Positions 44,701 to 53,013 of a stretch of 64,000 bases of DNA are shown piece after piece (position 1 is the first letter of the stretch; each line of letters opens with the position of its first letter). The notes below the pieces were generated by a model, which was given only the letters and a program-made list of their open reading frames with translations, made no database searches and was not told where the DNA came from. A program made the position numbers and the translations under genes. Source of the DNA: Betaproteobacteria bacterium (GTDB lineage Bacteria > Pseudomonadota > Gammaproteobacteria > Burkholderiales > Eutrophovitaceae); contig CP070643.1 in the NCBI GenBank assembly GCA_020354125.1, positions 3,309,458 through 3,373,457 on the forward strand, read 5' to 3'.

Positions 44701-46197
44701 ATGTCTCTCGCGGTCCTCTATAGCCGGGCGCTCTCGGGCATGGATGCGCCGCTGGTGACGACCGAAGTCCATCTAGCGGCGGGGCTGCCAAGTTTCACCA
44801 TCGTTGGTTTACCCGAAGCCGAGGTCAAGGAAGCGCGCGACCGGGTGCGCTCAGCGTTGATTAATTGCCGGTTTGAGTTTCCGGCACGACGCATCACCGT
44901 CAATCTCGCTCCGGCCGATCTGCCCAAGGAAAGCGGCCGTTTTGATTTGCCGATCGCGCTTGGCATCCTGGCCGCCTCCGGTCAGCTGCCCAAGGATCAA
45001 CTCGATAGCCACGAGTTCGCCGGCGAACTGGCTTTGACCGGCGAGTTGCGGCCTATCCGTGGTGCGCTTGCCATGACCTGGCGCGCCTACGGCTCGGGGC
45101 GCGCCTTTATTCTGCCGGTGGCGAGTGCCGACGAAGCCGCCCTGGTTGCTGACGCCGAGGTGTACGGTGCCCGGAGCTTGCTGGAAGTTGTTGCACACCT
45201 TGCTGATCGAGAGCTGCTGGCGCGACACCAGCGTTCGCATACAGAAACTGCTATTGCTGCTGCCGATATCGCCGAAGTGAAAGGGCAGCTCGAAGCAAAG
45301 CGTGCGCTTGAGATTGCAGCGGCCGGGGGGCACAGCATTCTGATGGCGGGTCCACCGGGCAGCGGCAAGACGATGCTCGCCGAACGTCTGGCCGGTATTC
45401 TTCCGCCGATGACCGAGGCCGAAGCGCTGGAGTCGGCTGCAATACAGTCGCTCGGATCGCAGGGTTTTGACGTTGCCAAATGGAATCAGCGTCCGTACCG
45501 GGCGCCGCATCACACCGCGTCGGCGGTGGCGCTGGTGGGCGGCGGTAGTCAGCCGCGCCCGGGTGAAATTTCAATGGCGATGCACGGCGTGCTGTTTCTC
45601 GATGAGTTACCCGAGTTCGCGCGCAGTGTGCTGGAGGTGCTGCGTGAACCACTGGAGTCGGGCCGTATCGTCGTGTCGCGTGCGGCAAGGCAGGCGGAAT
45701 TCCCGGCGCGGTTTCAACTCGTTGCCGCAATGAATCCTTGCCCGTGTGGTTATCTTGGCCACTATTCGGGCAAGTGCAGATGTACACCGGAACAGGTTTC
45801 ACGCTACCGCAATCGCATCTCGGGACCGTTGATGGATCGGATCGATATCCAGATCGAGGTACCGGCAGTGGCGGAAAGTGAAATCACCGACAAACAAGCC
45901 AGAGAGTCAAGTGCAAAGGTGCGCGAGCGTACGACTCGTGCGCGAGAGATACAGGTCGCACGCCAGGGAAAGCCCAACGCAAGGTTGAGCGTAAAGGAAA
46001 CGGAAAACTACTGCGGGACCGATTCCGAAGCAGAGAAGTTGGTTCGCTCCGCACTAACCCGGCTTGGTTTGTCGGCGCGGGCCTATCATCGTGTGCTCAG
46101 ACTGGGACGTACCATTGCTGATCTCGCCGGAAGCGAACCTGTCACTGCGCAACATCTTGGTGAAGCGATACAGTACCGGCGTCTCTCGATCGACTAA
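44701..46197 (+). CDS. comM: ComM/YifB family Mg-chelatase-like AAA+ ATPase
   Basis: The 498-aa protein has an N-terminal Lon-protease-like domain (GLPSFTIVGLPEAEVKEARDRV) and an AAA+ core with Walker A GPPGSGKTML and Walker B LFLDELPEF. A C-terminal helical domain carries a CPCGYLG...CRCTPEQ zinc-binding pattern. ComM hexamers promote branch migration during natural transformation. It lies 14 bases after ubiK. Confidence 0.93.
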   Translation: MSLAVLYSRALSGMDAPLVTTEVHLAAGLPSFTIVGLPEAEVKEARDRVRSALINCRFEFPARRITVNLAPADLPKESGRFDLPIALGILAASGQLPKDQLDSHEFAGELALTGELRPIRGALAMTWRAYGSGRAFILPVASADEAALVADAEVYGARSLLEVVAHLADRELLARHQRSHTETAIAAADIAEVKGQLEAKRALEIAAAGGHSILMAGPPGSGKTMLAERLAGILPPMTEAEALESAAIQSLGSQGFDVAKWNQRPYRAPHHTASAVALVGGGSQPRPGEISMAMHGVLFLDELPEFARSVLEVLREPLESGRIVVSRAARQAEFPARFQLVAAMNPCPCGYLGHYSGKCRCTPEQVSRYRNRISGPLMDRIDIQIEVPAVAESEITDKQARESSAKVRERTTRAREIQVARQGKPNARLSVKETENYCGTDSEAEKLVRSALTRLGLSARAYHRVLRLGRTIADLAGSEPVTAQHLGEAIQYRRLSID

Positions 46198-46217
46198 TCT
46201 GCGTTCAGCAACGCGGA
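46198..46217. terminator. Short hairpin after comM
   Basis: TCTGCGTT and AACGCGGA form an 8-bp stem with one G-U pair around CAGC, immediately after the comM stop. No T-run follows, so termination efficiency is doubtful. Confidence 0.35.
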
Positions 46218-46285
46218 TAACAAGACTCCTATTACATCATCGATACGTCTCGGCAATTGACATAACAAGACAAAAGGCAGAATGA

Positions 46286-47317
46286 ATGGACGCCCTTGAA
46301 AGCTGGAAAGAGGAAATGCGCTCGGCTTACCTTTATCGCGTGGTTGCCGAGTGTGAAGCCGGCACTGCTCGAGAAGGACTGTTCAAACAGCTTGCGATTG
46401 AAGCCGAGGGCCAAGCACAGATTTGGGTTGATCATATGCGCAAAGAAGGTGCGACGCCGCCGGCAGCTTACCTGCCGGACATGCGCAGTCGCATCGTAGC
46501 GGCTGTAACGCGCCGCTTTGGGCCGCGTTCGACACGCAGTCTGCTCACCGCAATGAAAGTCCGTGGCATGTCGTTGTATGCAGTGTCTGACCCGCGGCAT
46601 TTTGTTCCTGGCGCCTCCGGGCCGGAAGGACGCCACCGCGGCTTATCCGGGGGCGGTAACCTGCGAGCCGGCGTGTTCGGCGTTAACGACGGTCTGGTGT
46701 CCAATGCCAGCCTGATACTGGGCGTTGCCGGCGCGGCAGCCGATGCCAGCGTCATTGTGCTTTCAGGAATTGCCGGCTTGCTGGCCGGTGCATTTTCAAT
46801 GGCCGCCGGCGAATACGTGTCGGTGCGTTCGCAGCGCGAAATGTACGAGTACCAGATCGGCCTCGAAGCCGACGAACTCGAACATTACCCGGAAGAAGAA
46901 GCCGGCGAATTGGCCCTGATCTACGAAGCGCGAGGCATCCCGCGTGAGACCGCGCGGCAAATGGCAAACGACATCATTGCCGATCCGGACCGTGCGCTTG
47001 ATGCGTTGGCGCGCGAAGAACTTGGCCTTAATCCGGATGAACTGGGCTCGCCGTCAGGTGCCGCTACTTGGTCTTTTCTTTCCTTTGCTGCCGGTGCGCT
47101 GATTCCGTTGTTGCCTTTTCTGGTACTTGGACATGATGGCGCGTTGCCGGTGTCAATCCTGTTCACCGGCATCGCGTTGTTCTCGGTTGGCGCAGTGTTG
47201 AGCCTGTTCATTGGTCGCCGGGCCATTTTCGGTGGCCTGCGTATGTTAGCGATCGGTGCCGCCGCCGGGACGTTGACGTTCCTGATCGGTCGCATGCTCG
47301 GTGTGGCGCTCGCTTGA
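46286..47317 (+). CDS. Ferritin-like/VIT1 (CCC1-type) fusion protein
   Basis: The 343-aa protein joins an N-terminal helical ferritin/rubrerythrin-like region (about residues 1-100, rich in Glu) to a CCC1/VIT1 transporter domain. That domain contains GVFGVNDGLVSNASLILGVAGA, AGEYVSVRSQREMYEYQ and four or five membrane helices. The order is that of MbfA-type membrane ferritins, which export iron or manganese. The N-terminal metal ligands are sparse here, so ferroxidase activity is uncertain. Confidence 0.85.
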   Translation: MDALESWKEEMRSAYLYRVVAECEAGTAREGLFKQLAIEAEGQAQIWVDHMRKEGATPPAAYLPDMRSRIVAAVTRRFGPRSTRSLLTAMKVRGMSLYAVSDPRHFVPGASGPEGRHRGLSGGGNLRAGVFGVNDGLVSNASLILGVAGAAADASVIVLSGIAGLLAGAFSMAAGEYVSVRSQREMYEYQIGLEADELEHYPEEEAGELALIYEARGIPRETARQMANDIIADPDRALDALAREELGLNPDELGSPSGAATWSFLSFAAGALIPLLPFLVLGHDGALPVSILFTGIALFSVGAVLSLFIGRRAIFGGLRMLAIGAAAGTLTFLIGRMLGVALA

Positions 47318-47436
47318 TCGCTAGGAACCAGTTTCGTGAATGGTTGCTAGTGTATGGTGCAGCAGCCCCATAAAAATGGACAAGCTTAGCTGCGAGTCAT
47401 GACTGGTTGATTCGTCAAATGACGGCTGGCCGCAAT

Positions 47437-47450
47437 TTGAGCTTTGTCAA
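47437..47450. promoter_or_regulatory. FNR/CRP-family-like half-symmetric site
   Basis: TTGAGCTTTGTCAA has the TTGA-N6-TCAA pattern bound by FNR/ANR-type regulators. It lies 125 bases before the small secreted protein gene. No convincing -10 follows at the expected distance. Confidence 0.4.
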
Positions 47451-47575
47451 TAAATGGGCTGAAAGTTGGTCGACGTGCGTTTTCCGGATGGTAAGCTCGT
47501 CTACGGTTTGTGAATTGCCTCAGTGTGGACTCTGTAGTTCTGACAATTGCGGATTTGGGTATCGGGACAACATCG

Positions 47576-47896
47576 ATGTTGCGTAAATGCTTGTGCTACT
47601 CAGTTGGACTTCATGCGTTTCTGTGCTCAATCAGTGGTGCTGTCGCCGACGAGTTTGTCGCCGGCTTGACTCCATGGCAGCGCCCTGCCGGTGCGCCGGT
47701 AATCAAAAGTGTTGATCATGATTCCGAGTGGTTTCGCCACGCCTTAACTGGCATCACCCGGCCTTATCCAGCCACCCTGCGCTTTCTCGATGATCAGGGT
47801 AACTGGCATACACCATTCAACCGCCCGGGAATGACCGGGTCCTACGATATCCGCGGCTGGCATCAGCCGGCGAGTCGGGGAGGCTCGGGGCAATAA
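47576..47896 (+). CDS. Small secreted protein of unknown function
   Basis: Starting at 47576 the protein is 106 aa with a signal peptide (MLRKCLCYSVGLHAFLCSIS, cleaved after AVA). The mature part is rich in Trp, Pro and Gly (LTPWQRPAGAPVIKSVDHD; WHTPFNRPGMTGSYDIRGW) and has no Cys. I do not recognise a family. It precedes the molybdoenzyme operon on the same strand and is likely periplasmic, so it may belong to that system. Confidence 0.6.
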   Translation: MLRKCLCYSVGLHAFLCSISGAVADEFVAGLTPWQRPAGAPVIKSVDHDSEWFRHALTGITRPYPATLRFLDDQGNWHTPFNRPGMTGSYDIRGWHQPASRGGSGQ

Positions 47897-48243
47897 GATT
47901 CGCGCTTGCGACTGGACGCGACCACGGATTTTCTCGTTTGGCTCACCGATATGGCAACAATTGCTCTGCGCGTTGCACCGCGTCATTCATATTCAAGCGG
48001 CGCTGCGCGGCAGATGATAGCGGTTTTGCTGCCCGCAGATTGACACACGTCAAATAGTGCCCGGAGTGGTTGGCTATTCTATTTTTATGGAGGTTTAATT
48101 TTTTTCATGGCCTCCGGACAACCAACGGCGTGAGGCGTTGATTCTGGATCGCTCGGTTCATCGCTTTCAGCGGGTCATCGTGTATACGTTACGGGATGCA
48201 CGGTGGTTTGCCGAACCAGGCCGTATAACCAAAGGAGACAAAG
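47897..48243. other. Intergenic control region before the Met-rich gene
   Basis: This 347-base gap holds the FNR-like promoter described at 48041-48081 and an untranslated leader of about 155 bases. The leader contains complementary GGAGG and CCTCC segments around 48090-48115 that could form a hairpin. Open frames crossing it show no protein features. Confidence 0.5.
48041..48081 (+). promoter_or_regulatory. FNR-type promoter of the Met-rich/cytochrome/molybdoenzyme genes
   Basis: TTGACACACGTCAA (48041-48054) is a symmetric TTGAC-N4-GTCAA box of the FNR/ANR/DNR kind. TATTCT at 48076-48081 is a plausible -10 element and would start transcription near 48088. That places the box centre at about -41, the class II activation position. 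Anaerobic or nitric-oxide-responsive control is inferred. Confidence 0.6.
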
Positions 48244-48843
48244 ATGAAACAGAAATCAATGACCGCGTTGGCCCTCAGTCTCGGTGCAGTGTTGGCCATT
48301 GGCGGGGGAGCAGCCTATGCGCAGCCCGAGGGCATGGAAGCCGGAATGTCGTCCATGAGCGGCATGGGTGGCATGTCGGGCCGCTACGACCCCAATGCTC
48401 CCGAGAACCTGCCGACCGATATGTCCGGCATGTCGGGAATGGAGGGCGTGTCGGGCATGGGCAGCCAGCAAGGCATGGGCGGAATGGGCGGTATGGGCAG
48501 CATGGCTGGCGGGGACTACGATCCGGACGTGCGCATGGAAGAAGACATGTCTGGCATGTCTGGCATGGCAGGCGTGTCCGGCATGGGCAGCGAGGAAGGC
48601 ATGGGTGGCATGGGCGGCATGGGCAGTATGTCCGGAGAGTACGAACCGGAAGGGGAAATGTCCGGAATGGATTGCGGTCCTGGAATGTCGGGCATGGCCG
48701 GAATGGGTGGTACCTGCAAAGGCAATCCCCCGTCTACCGCTCCTGCGCGTCGTGTGGACGAGCCGATGGAAGGTATGGCCGGTGGTATGGATTGCGGTCC
48801 CGGAATGTCCGGAATGTCGGGCATGGGCGGTACGTGTGAGTAG
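48244..48843 (+). CDS. Secreted Met/Gly/Ser-rich repeat protein
   Basis: The 199-aa protein has a clean Sec signal peptide (cleaved after AAYA, residue 26) and AAAGGAG before the start. The mature part is mostly MSGM/GGMG repeats: 33 Met in 173 residues by my count. A 42-residue unit occurs twice (from D59 and D101), and a C-x13-C unit (DCGPGMSGM...GGTC) occurs twice near the end (Cys 144/158 and 184/198). Met-rich secreted proteins can bind Cu(I) through thioether groups; that is only an analogy. It directly precedes a pentahaem cytochrome and a molybdoenzyme. Family not recognised. Confidence 0.8.
   Translation: MKQKSMTALALSLGAVLAIGGGAAYAQPEGMEAGMSSMSGMGGMSGRYDPNAPENLPTDMSGMSGMEGVSGMGSQQGMGGMGGMGSMAGGDYDPDVRMEEDMSGMSGMAGVSGMGSEEGMGGMGGMGSMSGEYEPEGEMSGMDCGPGMSGMAGMGGTCKGNPPSTAPARRVDEPMEGMAGGMDCGPGMSGMSGMGGTCE
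48418..48837 (+). repeat. Internal coding repeats of the Met-rich protein
   Basis: Two tandem 126-base units start at 48418 and 48544 and encode near-identical MSGMSGM-GVSGMGS blocks. Two further copies of a Cys-bearing unit lie at 48667-48717 and 48787-48837. The repetitive bases create long open frames in all forward frames, which should not be taken as genes. Confidence 0.8.
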
Positions 48844-48883
48844 CCGCTACTAGCAGAGCCCCAAGAGCTATTACGTGTGAGTA

Positions 48884-48915
48884 CCGGGGGGCGAGGAAGG
48901 CCTCCCGGGCTTTTT
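48884..48915 (+). terminator. Intrinsic terminator between the Met-rich gene and the cytochrome gene
   Basis: CCGGGGGGC pairs with GCCTCCCGG (one G-U pair) around a 7-base loop, followed by GCTTTTTG. It lies 40 bases after the Met-rich stop and before the cytochrome start. Partial termination would give much more Met-rich protein than enzyme. Confidence 0.8.
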
Positions 48916-48930
48916 GTCAAAAGTCACCCG

Positions 48931-49698
48931 ATGCTGAAACCCAAGCTTCTGCTGCAGGTTGTCATGCTCATCTTTGGCGTGGGTCTGGTATCAGCATCTG
49001 CGGAAGAGTCCGCCGATTATCTGGGGGCGCTTTGGCACCCGATTCACTTCCAGCCCGAGATACAACAGGCCACCAATGAGCAGTGTCTTGCCTGTCACCA
49101 GGAGGTGCTGGACGACAAGCCGCTCGCGCAATCGCCGGCGGGGGTCAAGGCAGACGAATCGTTGGCGTGGTATCAAACTTTAAGTACTTACCAAGGCGAG
49201 CAGGAAAGCTTCCATCGACGGCACTTGGTCACGCCGTTGGCGCAACGCCTGATGAACATGCGTTGCAACACCTGCCATCAGGGGCACGACCCCCGAGAGG
49301 AGGCACCGATCCCGCCGGACTCGACCAAAGAGTCATTCACACTTCGCAAGCAGGTAAATCCGAATACCTGTCTCATGTGCCATGGCCAGTTTGCATATGA
49401 GCTCATGGGCTTGCCGTCTGACTGGCATTCCTCGAGCGACATGTTTGGTAACAATTGCATGCTGTGCCATGCCGCGGTACGGACCAAGCGGCATCAGGTG
49501 AACTTTCTGAACGCGGCGGAGATTGAAAAGGCAGGAATGGAAAACAGCGACGTCTGCTATGGCTGCCATGGAGGGCGTTCGTGGTATCGCATCGCGTTTC
49601 CCTATCCGCGTCATGCGTGGCCGGGGATGCCGGAACAGACACCGGGTTGGGCGAAGCAGCGGCCCACCGAATCGCAACCGCGCTTCCTGATCGAGTAA
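48931..49698 (+). CDS. Pentahaem c-type cytochrome
   Basis: From ATG 48931 the protein is 255 aa with a signal peptide (MLKPKLLLQVVMLIFGVGLV, cleaved after ASA). Five CXXCH sites are seen: CLACH (52), CNTCH (112), CLMCH (147), CMLCH (176) and CYGCH (209). Several extra His can act as distal ligands. The spacing resembles NapC/NrfB-related electron carriers, but there is no membrane anchor beyond the signal. The likely role is electron transfer to or from the molybdoenzyme encoded 52 bases downstream. The ribosome site is weak. Confidence 0.9.
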   Translation: MLKPKLLLQVVMLIFGVGLVSASAEESADYLGALWHPIHFQPEIQQATNEQCLACHQEVLDDKPLAQSPAGVKADESLAWYQTLSTYQGEQESFHRRHLVTPLAQRLMNMRCNTCHQGHDPREEAPIPPDSTKESFTLRKQVNPNTCLMCHGQFAYELMGLPSDWHSSSDMFGNNCMLCHAAVRTKRHQVNFLNAAEIEKAGMENSDVCYGCHGGRSWYRIAFPYPRHAWPGMPEQTPGWAKQRPTESQPRFLIE

Positions 49699-49749
49699 TC
49701 ACCGCGCCATCAGTCGTAACTCTTCGTCAGAAATATACGGGTTAACAAG

Positions 49750-52305
49750 ATGAACAAACCTCGAGACCTCAGGTTCCTCGTCGAACGTATCGACCAGTCA
49801 CGAAGAACTTTCATCAAGTCCAGCGCAGCCGGCGCCGGGGCGCTGGCCATCAACGGTTTGCTCGATATTGGCACCACAGGCGAGGCGCAGGCATTTCCCT
49901 ACGCGCCTTATCCGCGCGACGATGATCTGCAAACGGTGGTTACGAGTTGCGCGCACAACTGCGGCTCCCGCCACGCGCTGGTGGCACATAAGAAAGGAGA
50001 CGTCATTGTCCGCTTGTCCTCGGACGACGGGCGTTACCAGCTAGGTGGTTTCTACGGCAAAGATACCGAACAAGAACCGCAGCTACGCGCCTGCTTGCGC
50101 GGGCGTTCCTACCGGCAGCGGATCTATTCGGCCGAACGCCTGCTTTATCCGATGATGCGCGTCGGCAAACGCGGCGAAGGCAAGTTCAAGCGCGTGTCGT
50201 GGGAGGACGCTCTGAGTTTTGTCACCGACAAGATGATCGAGCTGAAGACCCAGTATGGTCCGACCTCGATACTTGATCAAAGCTATGCCGGTGCGACGTG
50301 GGGCGTACTTCACAAATCGGACCAGATCGAAGGCCTGCAGGCGCGTTTCCTCGGCATGTTCGGTTGTCGCACCAATTCCTGGTCAGTGCCCTCTTACCAG
50401 GGCACGACGTTCAGTTCGCGCATGACGTTCGGCACGATTCAGGACGGCAACGAGGATGATGCCTTCGGCCACAGCAAGTTAATCATCATGTGGGGTTGGA
50501 ATCCAGCCTACACTTTTCATGGCGGCAACACGTTCTATTTCATGCGGCTTGCCAAGCAGCGCGGCTGCAAGTTCGTGCTGGTCGACCCGCAGTACACCGA
50601 TTCTGCCGCTGCCTATGACGCCTGGTGGATTCCGATCAAGCCGAACACCGATGCCGCGATGATGGCGGGCATGGCGCATTACATCTTCGTCAACAATCTT
50701 CAGGATCAGTCTTTTATCGACCGGTTTTGCCAGGGCATGGATGCCGGCACCATGCCCGACTGGGCAAAGGACCAGGAGAACTTCAAGGATTACATTCTTG
50801 GTGTCTCCGACGGCGTGCCCAAAACACCCGAATGGGCTGAGCCAATCTGCGGCGTCAAAGCGGGCGACATAAAAAAGCTGGCTCGCATGTACGCGACAAC
50901 CAAGCCAGCAGCACTCAAGGCATCGTGGGCGCCGGGCCGCGCCGCCTATGGCGAGCAATACAGCCGCATGGCGGCTGCTTTGCAGTCAATGACCGGTAAT
51001 GTCGGTGTTCTCGGCGGCAGCGCCGAGGGCGTCGGCAAAGCGTGGAACGCCCAGTCGATTGCCTATCCCTACGACAAGAACGCCAACATCTGGTTTGCCG
51101 CGATCAAATCGGATCGTTGGGCACATTGTGTTCTGAACTATCCGAACGTGCGCCGCGAAGAAATTGGCCTGTGGCCGCGTCCCGACAAATTCGACGGCAC
51201 CATCCCCAATATCCGCGGCATTTTCTGGCAGGGGTCCGACTGGTTCAACCAACTGACCAACATAAACAAGGAAATCCGGGCGATCCAGAAACTCGATCTG
51301 GTGGTTTGCATGGATTCGACCATCACACCGTCAGCGCTCTGGGCTGACGTGTTGCTGCCGATTGCGACGCATTTCGAGCGTCATGATGTGGCACTGCCCT
51401 GGTACAAGGGGCACTACTACATTCATCGGCCCAAGGTGATCGAGCCGCTCGGTGAGAGCAAGACCGACTTCCAGATTTACACCGAGCTCGCCAATTGGCT
51501 CGGCTTCGGAGCACGCTACAACCCGAAGGCTACCAGCGACTATTTCGAGAACAACGACGAAACCGACGAAGCCTACCTGCGCGAGTGGTGGGAGAAGCGG
51601 GTGATGGGCAAGCAGCGCGTGAAGATGTCGTGGGAGGAATTCAAGCAGCAAGGCATTTACAAGTTCAAGCTGTCGCGGCCGTTTGTGGCTTTCCAGGACC
51701 AGATTGAGAAGGGCAAGAAGTTTCGCACCAAGTCCGGGAAGATCGAGATCTTCTCCGGCCGGATTGCCCGGGTTAAAGACTGGACCAAGACGCAGTTTGG
51801 ATACGAGATACCCGCGATTCCGAAATGGATCGAGCCGTTTGAATCCCTGAACAGCGACAAGGCCAAACAATTTCCGTTTCACCTGGTCACGCCGCACCCG
51901 CGTTGGCGCACGCATTCGATCTTCAACAACAATTCCTGGCTGCGCGAGACTTATGAGCAGGAGGTGACCATCAACGCGGCCGACGCAAAGGAGCTCGGCT
52001 TGAAGACCGGTGATGTGGTCGAGATATGGAATGACCGGGGGCGTGTTGTGGTGCCGGTCTATGCGACCGAGCGCTGCATGCCGCATGTTGCGGTGTTGCA
52101 CGAAGGGGCCTGGATGGATCTGGACGAGAACGGAGTCGACCGCGCCGGTAACGCTGATTTCCTGACGCTCGATGAACCGAGTCCGGCAGGCGCCTTTGCC
52201 TACAACACGATACTGGTCAATATCAAGAAGACCACGCTGCAGCACAAGCCCGGCTGGGACAGGTTGGCGACTTCGAGGTCGCATGTCTTCAGGCGCGATA
52301 TGTAG
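49750..52305 (+). CDS. Tat-exported molybdopterin oxidoreductase, DMSO-reductase family (DmsA-like)
   Basis: The 851-aa protein starts with a twin-arginine signal (QSRRTFIKSSAAGAGALAI, Arg 18-19). The Fe-S region reads SCAHNCGSRHALVAH ... RACLRGRSYRQRIY. Compared with E. coli DmsA (C-x3-C-x3-C...C), the third ligand is His 75 instead of Cys, with Cys 67, 71 and 115 kept. A Ser near residue 215 (VPSYQG) aligns roughly with the DmsA Mo-ligand Ser. The bis-MGD-binding C-terminal domain is intact (LVTPHPRWRTHSIF; LGLKTGDVVEIWNDRG). Substrate not identifiable: S-oxide, N-oxide, oxyanion or an oxidation reaction remain open. Confidence 0.9.
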   Translation: MNKPRDLRFLVERIDQSRRTFIKSSAAGAGALAINGLLDIGTTGEAQAFPYAPYPRDDDLQTVVTSCAHNCGSRHALVAHKKGDVIVRLSSDDGRYQLGGFYGKDTEQEPQLRACLRGRSYRQRIYSAERLLYPMMRVGKRGEGKFKRVSWEDALSFVTDKMIELKTQYGPTSILDQSYAGATWGVLHKSDQIEGLQARFLGMFGCRTNSWSVPSYQGTTFSSRMTFGTIQDGNEDDAFGHSKLIIMWGWNPAYTFHGGNTFYFMRLAKQRGCKFVLVDPQYTDSAAAYDAWWIPIKPNTDAAMMAGMAHYIFVNNLQDQSFIDRFCQGMDAGTMPDWAKDQENFKDYILGVSDGVPKTPEWAEPICGVKAGDIKKLARMYATTKPAALKASWAPGRAAYGEQYSRMAAALQSMTGNVGVLGGSAEGVGKAWNAQSIAYPYDKNANIWFAAIKSDRWAHCVLNYPNVRREEIGLWPRPDKFDGTIPNIRGIFWQGSDWFNQLTNINKEIRAIQKLDLVVCMDSTITPSALWADVLLPIATHFERHDVALPWYKGHYYIHRPKVIEPLGESKTDFQIYTELANWLGFGARYNPKATSDYFENNDETDEAYLREWWEKRVMGKQRVKMSWEEFKQQGIYKFKLSRPFVAFQDQIEKGKKFRTKSGKIEIFSGRIARVKDWTKTQFGYEIPAIPKWIEPFESLNSDKAKQFPFHLVTPHPRWRTHSIFNNNSWLRETYEQEVTINAADAKELGLKTGDVVEIWNDRGRVVVPVYATERCMPHVAVLHEGAWMDLDENGVDRAGNADFLTLDEPSPAGAFAYNTILVNIKKTTLQHKPGWDRLATSRSHVFRRDM

Positions 52306-52335
52306 CCCGCTTAGCCGCATTCACGGAGCCAAGTC

Positions 52336-53013
52336 ATGGCGAATCAGGTAGACAAGGAAAAGGTCAAAGCAGCGGTACGCAGGCGCAAGCGCGAGACCTA
52401 CGTGCCGGTCAAGCCCGAAATGCAGCTCGGCTTTATCCACCACAACGTCGACTGCATCGGCTGCCGCGCTTGTGAGATCGCCTGCAAGGACAAAAATGGC
52501 TTGCCGCCGGGGCCTCGTTTTCGCCGTGTGCAGTATATCGAGGGCGGTACCTACCCCGAGGTCTATGCCTATAAGGTCAACATGTCATGCAACCATTGCG
52601 CCGAGCCCGCTTGTCTGCCGGCTTGTCCGACCGGCGCAATCTGGAAACGCAAGGAGGACGGCATCGTCGACATCGACTCGACGCTGTGCATTGGTTGCCG
52701 TCGCTGCGAGGCGGTATGCCCGTACGGCGCGCCGCAATTCGATCCCGAAGATCGAATCGTCAAAAAATGCAACATGTGCGTCGACGAGATTGATGCCGGG
52801 CGCAAACCGTACTGCGTTGCCGCTTGCATGATGCGGGTACTGGATATCGGACCGATCGAGCAGTTGTGGAGTGGCGAGTTTTCGACCAAGGCAATGGCGC
52901 CGGGAGAGAAACCGGTCAAGGCAGTGAAGAATTTCGCCGATCCGCAACTGACCAGGCCGTCGATTGCGTTCGTGCCGCATAGCAAGGGCAGGGTGGATGA
53001 AGACAATGGATGA
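52336..53013 (+). CDS. Four-cluster ferredoxin subunit of the molybdoenzyme (DmsB-like)
   Basis: The 225-aa protein has sixteen Cys in four [4Fe-4S] motifs: CIGCRACEIACKDKNG, CNHCAEPACLPACPTGA, CIGCRRCEAVCPYGAPQ, and the split CNMCVDE...CVAACMMRV. This is the standard beta subunit of DMSO-reductase family complexes. It has no signal peptide and would be exported bound to the Tat-bearing catalytic subunit. GGAG precedes its start, 30 bases after the catalytic gene. Confidence 0.93.
   Translation: MANQVDKEKVKAAVRRRKRETYVPVKPEMQLGFIHHNVDCIGCRACEIACKDKNGLPPGPRFRRVQYIEGGTYPEVYAYKVNMSCNHCAEPACLPACPTGAIWKRKEDGIVDIDSTLCIGCRRCEAVCPYGAPQFDPEDRIVKKCNMCVDEIDAGRKPYCVAACMMRVLDIGPIEQLWSGEFSTKAMAPGEKPVKAVKNFADPQLTRPSIAFVPHSKGRVDEDNG

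Noticed and set aside
47407..47418. TTGATTCGTCAA as an FNR site
   Set aside because: Only four bases separate the half-sites; FNR-type sites need six.
48418..48837. Possible CRISPR-like array
   Set aside because: The repeats are codon-phased within a secreted protein and lack unique equal-length spacers.
48138..48853. Two other forward frames across the Met-rich gene (His/Gly/Arg-rich and Trp/Cys/Ala-rich)
   Set aside because: They arise because the underlying repeat keeps all three frames open; only the Met-rich frame has a signal peptide and a ribosome site.
51331..52320. 329-codon frame opposite the molybdoenzyme gene
   Set aside because: It lies fully antisense to a conserved catalytic domain and shows no protein family pattern.
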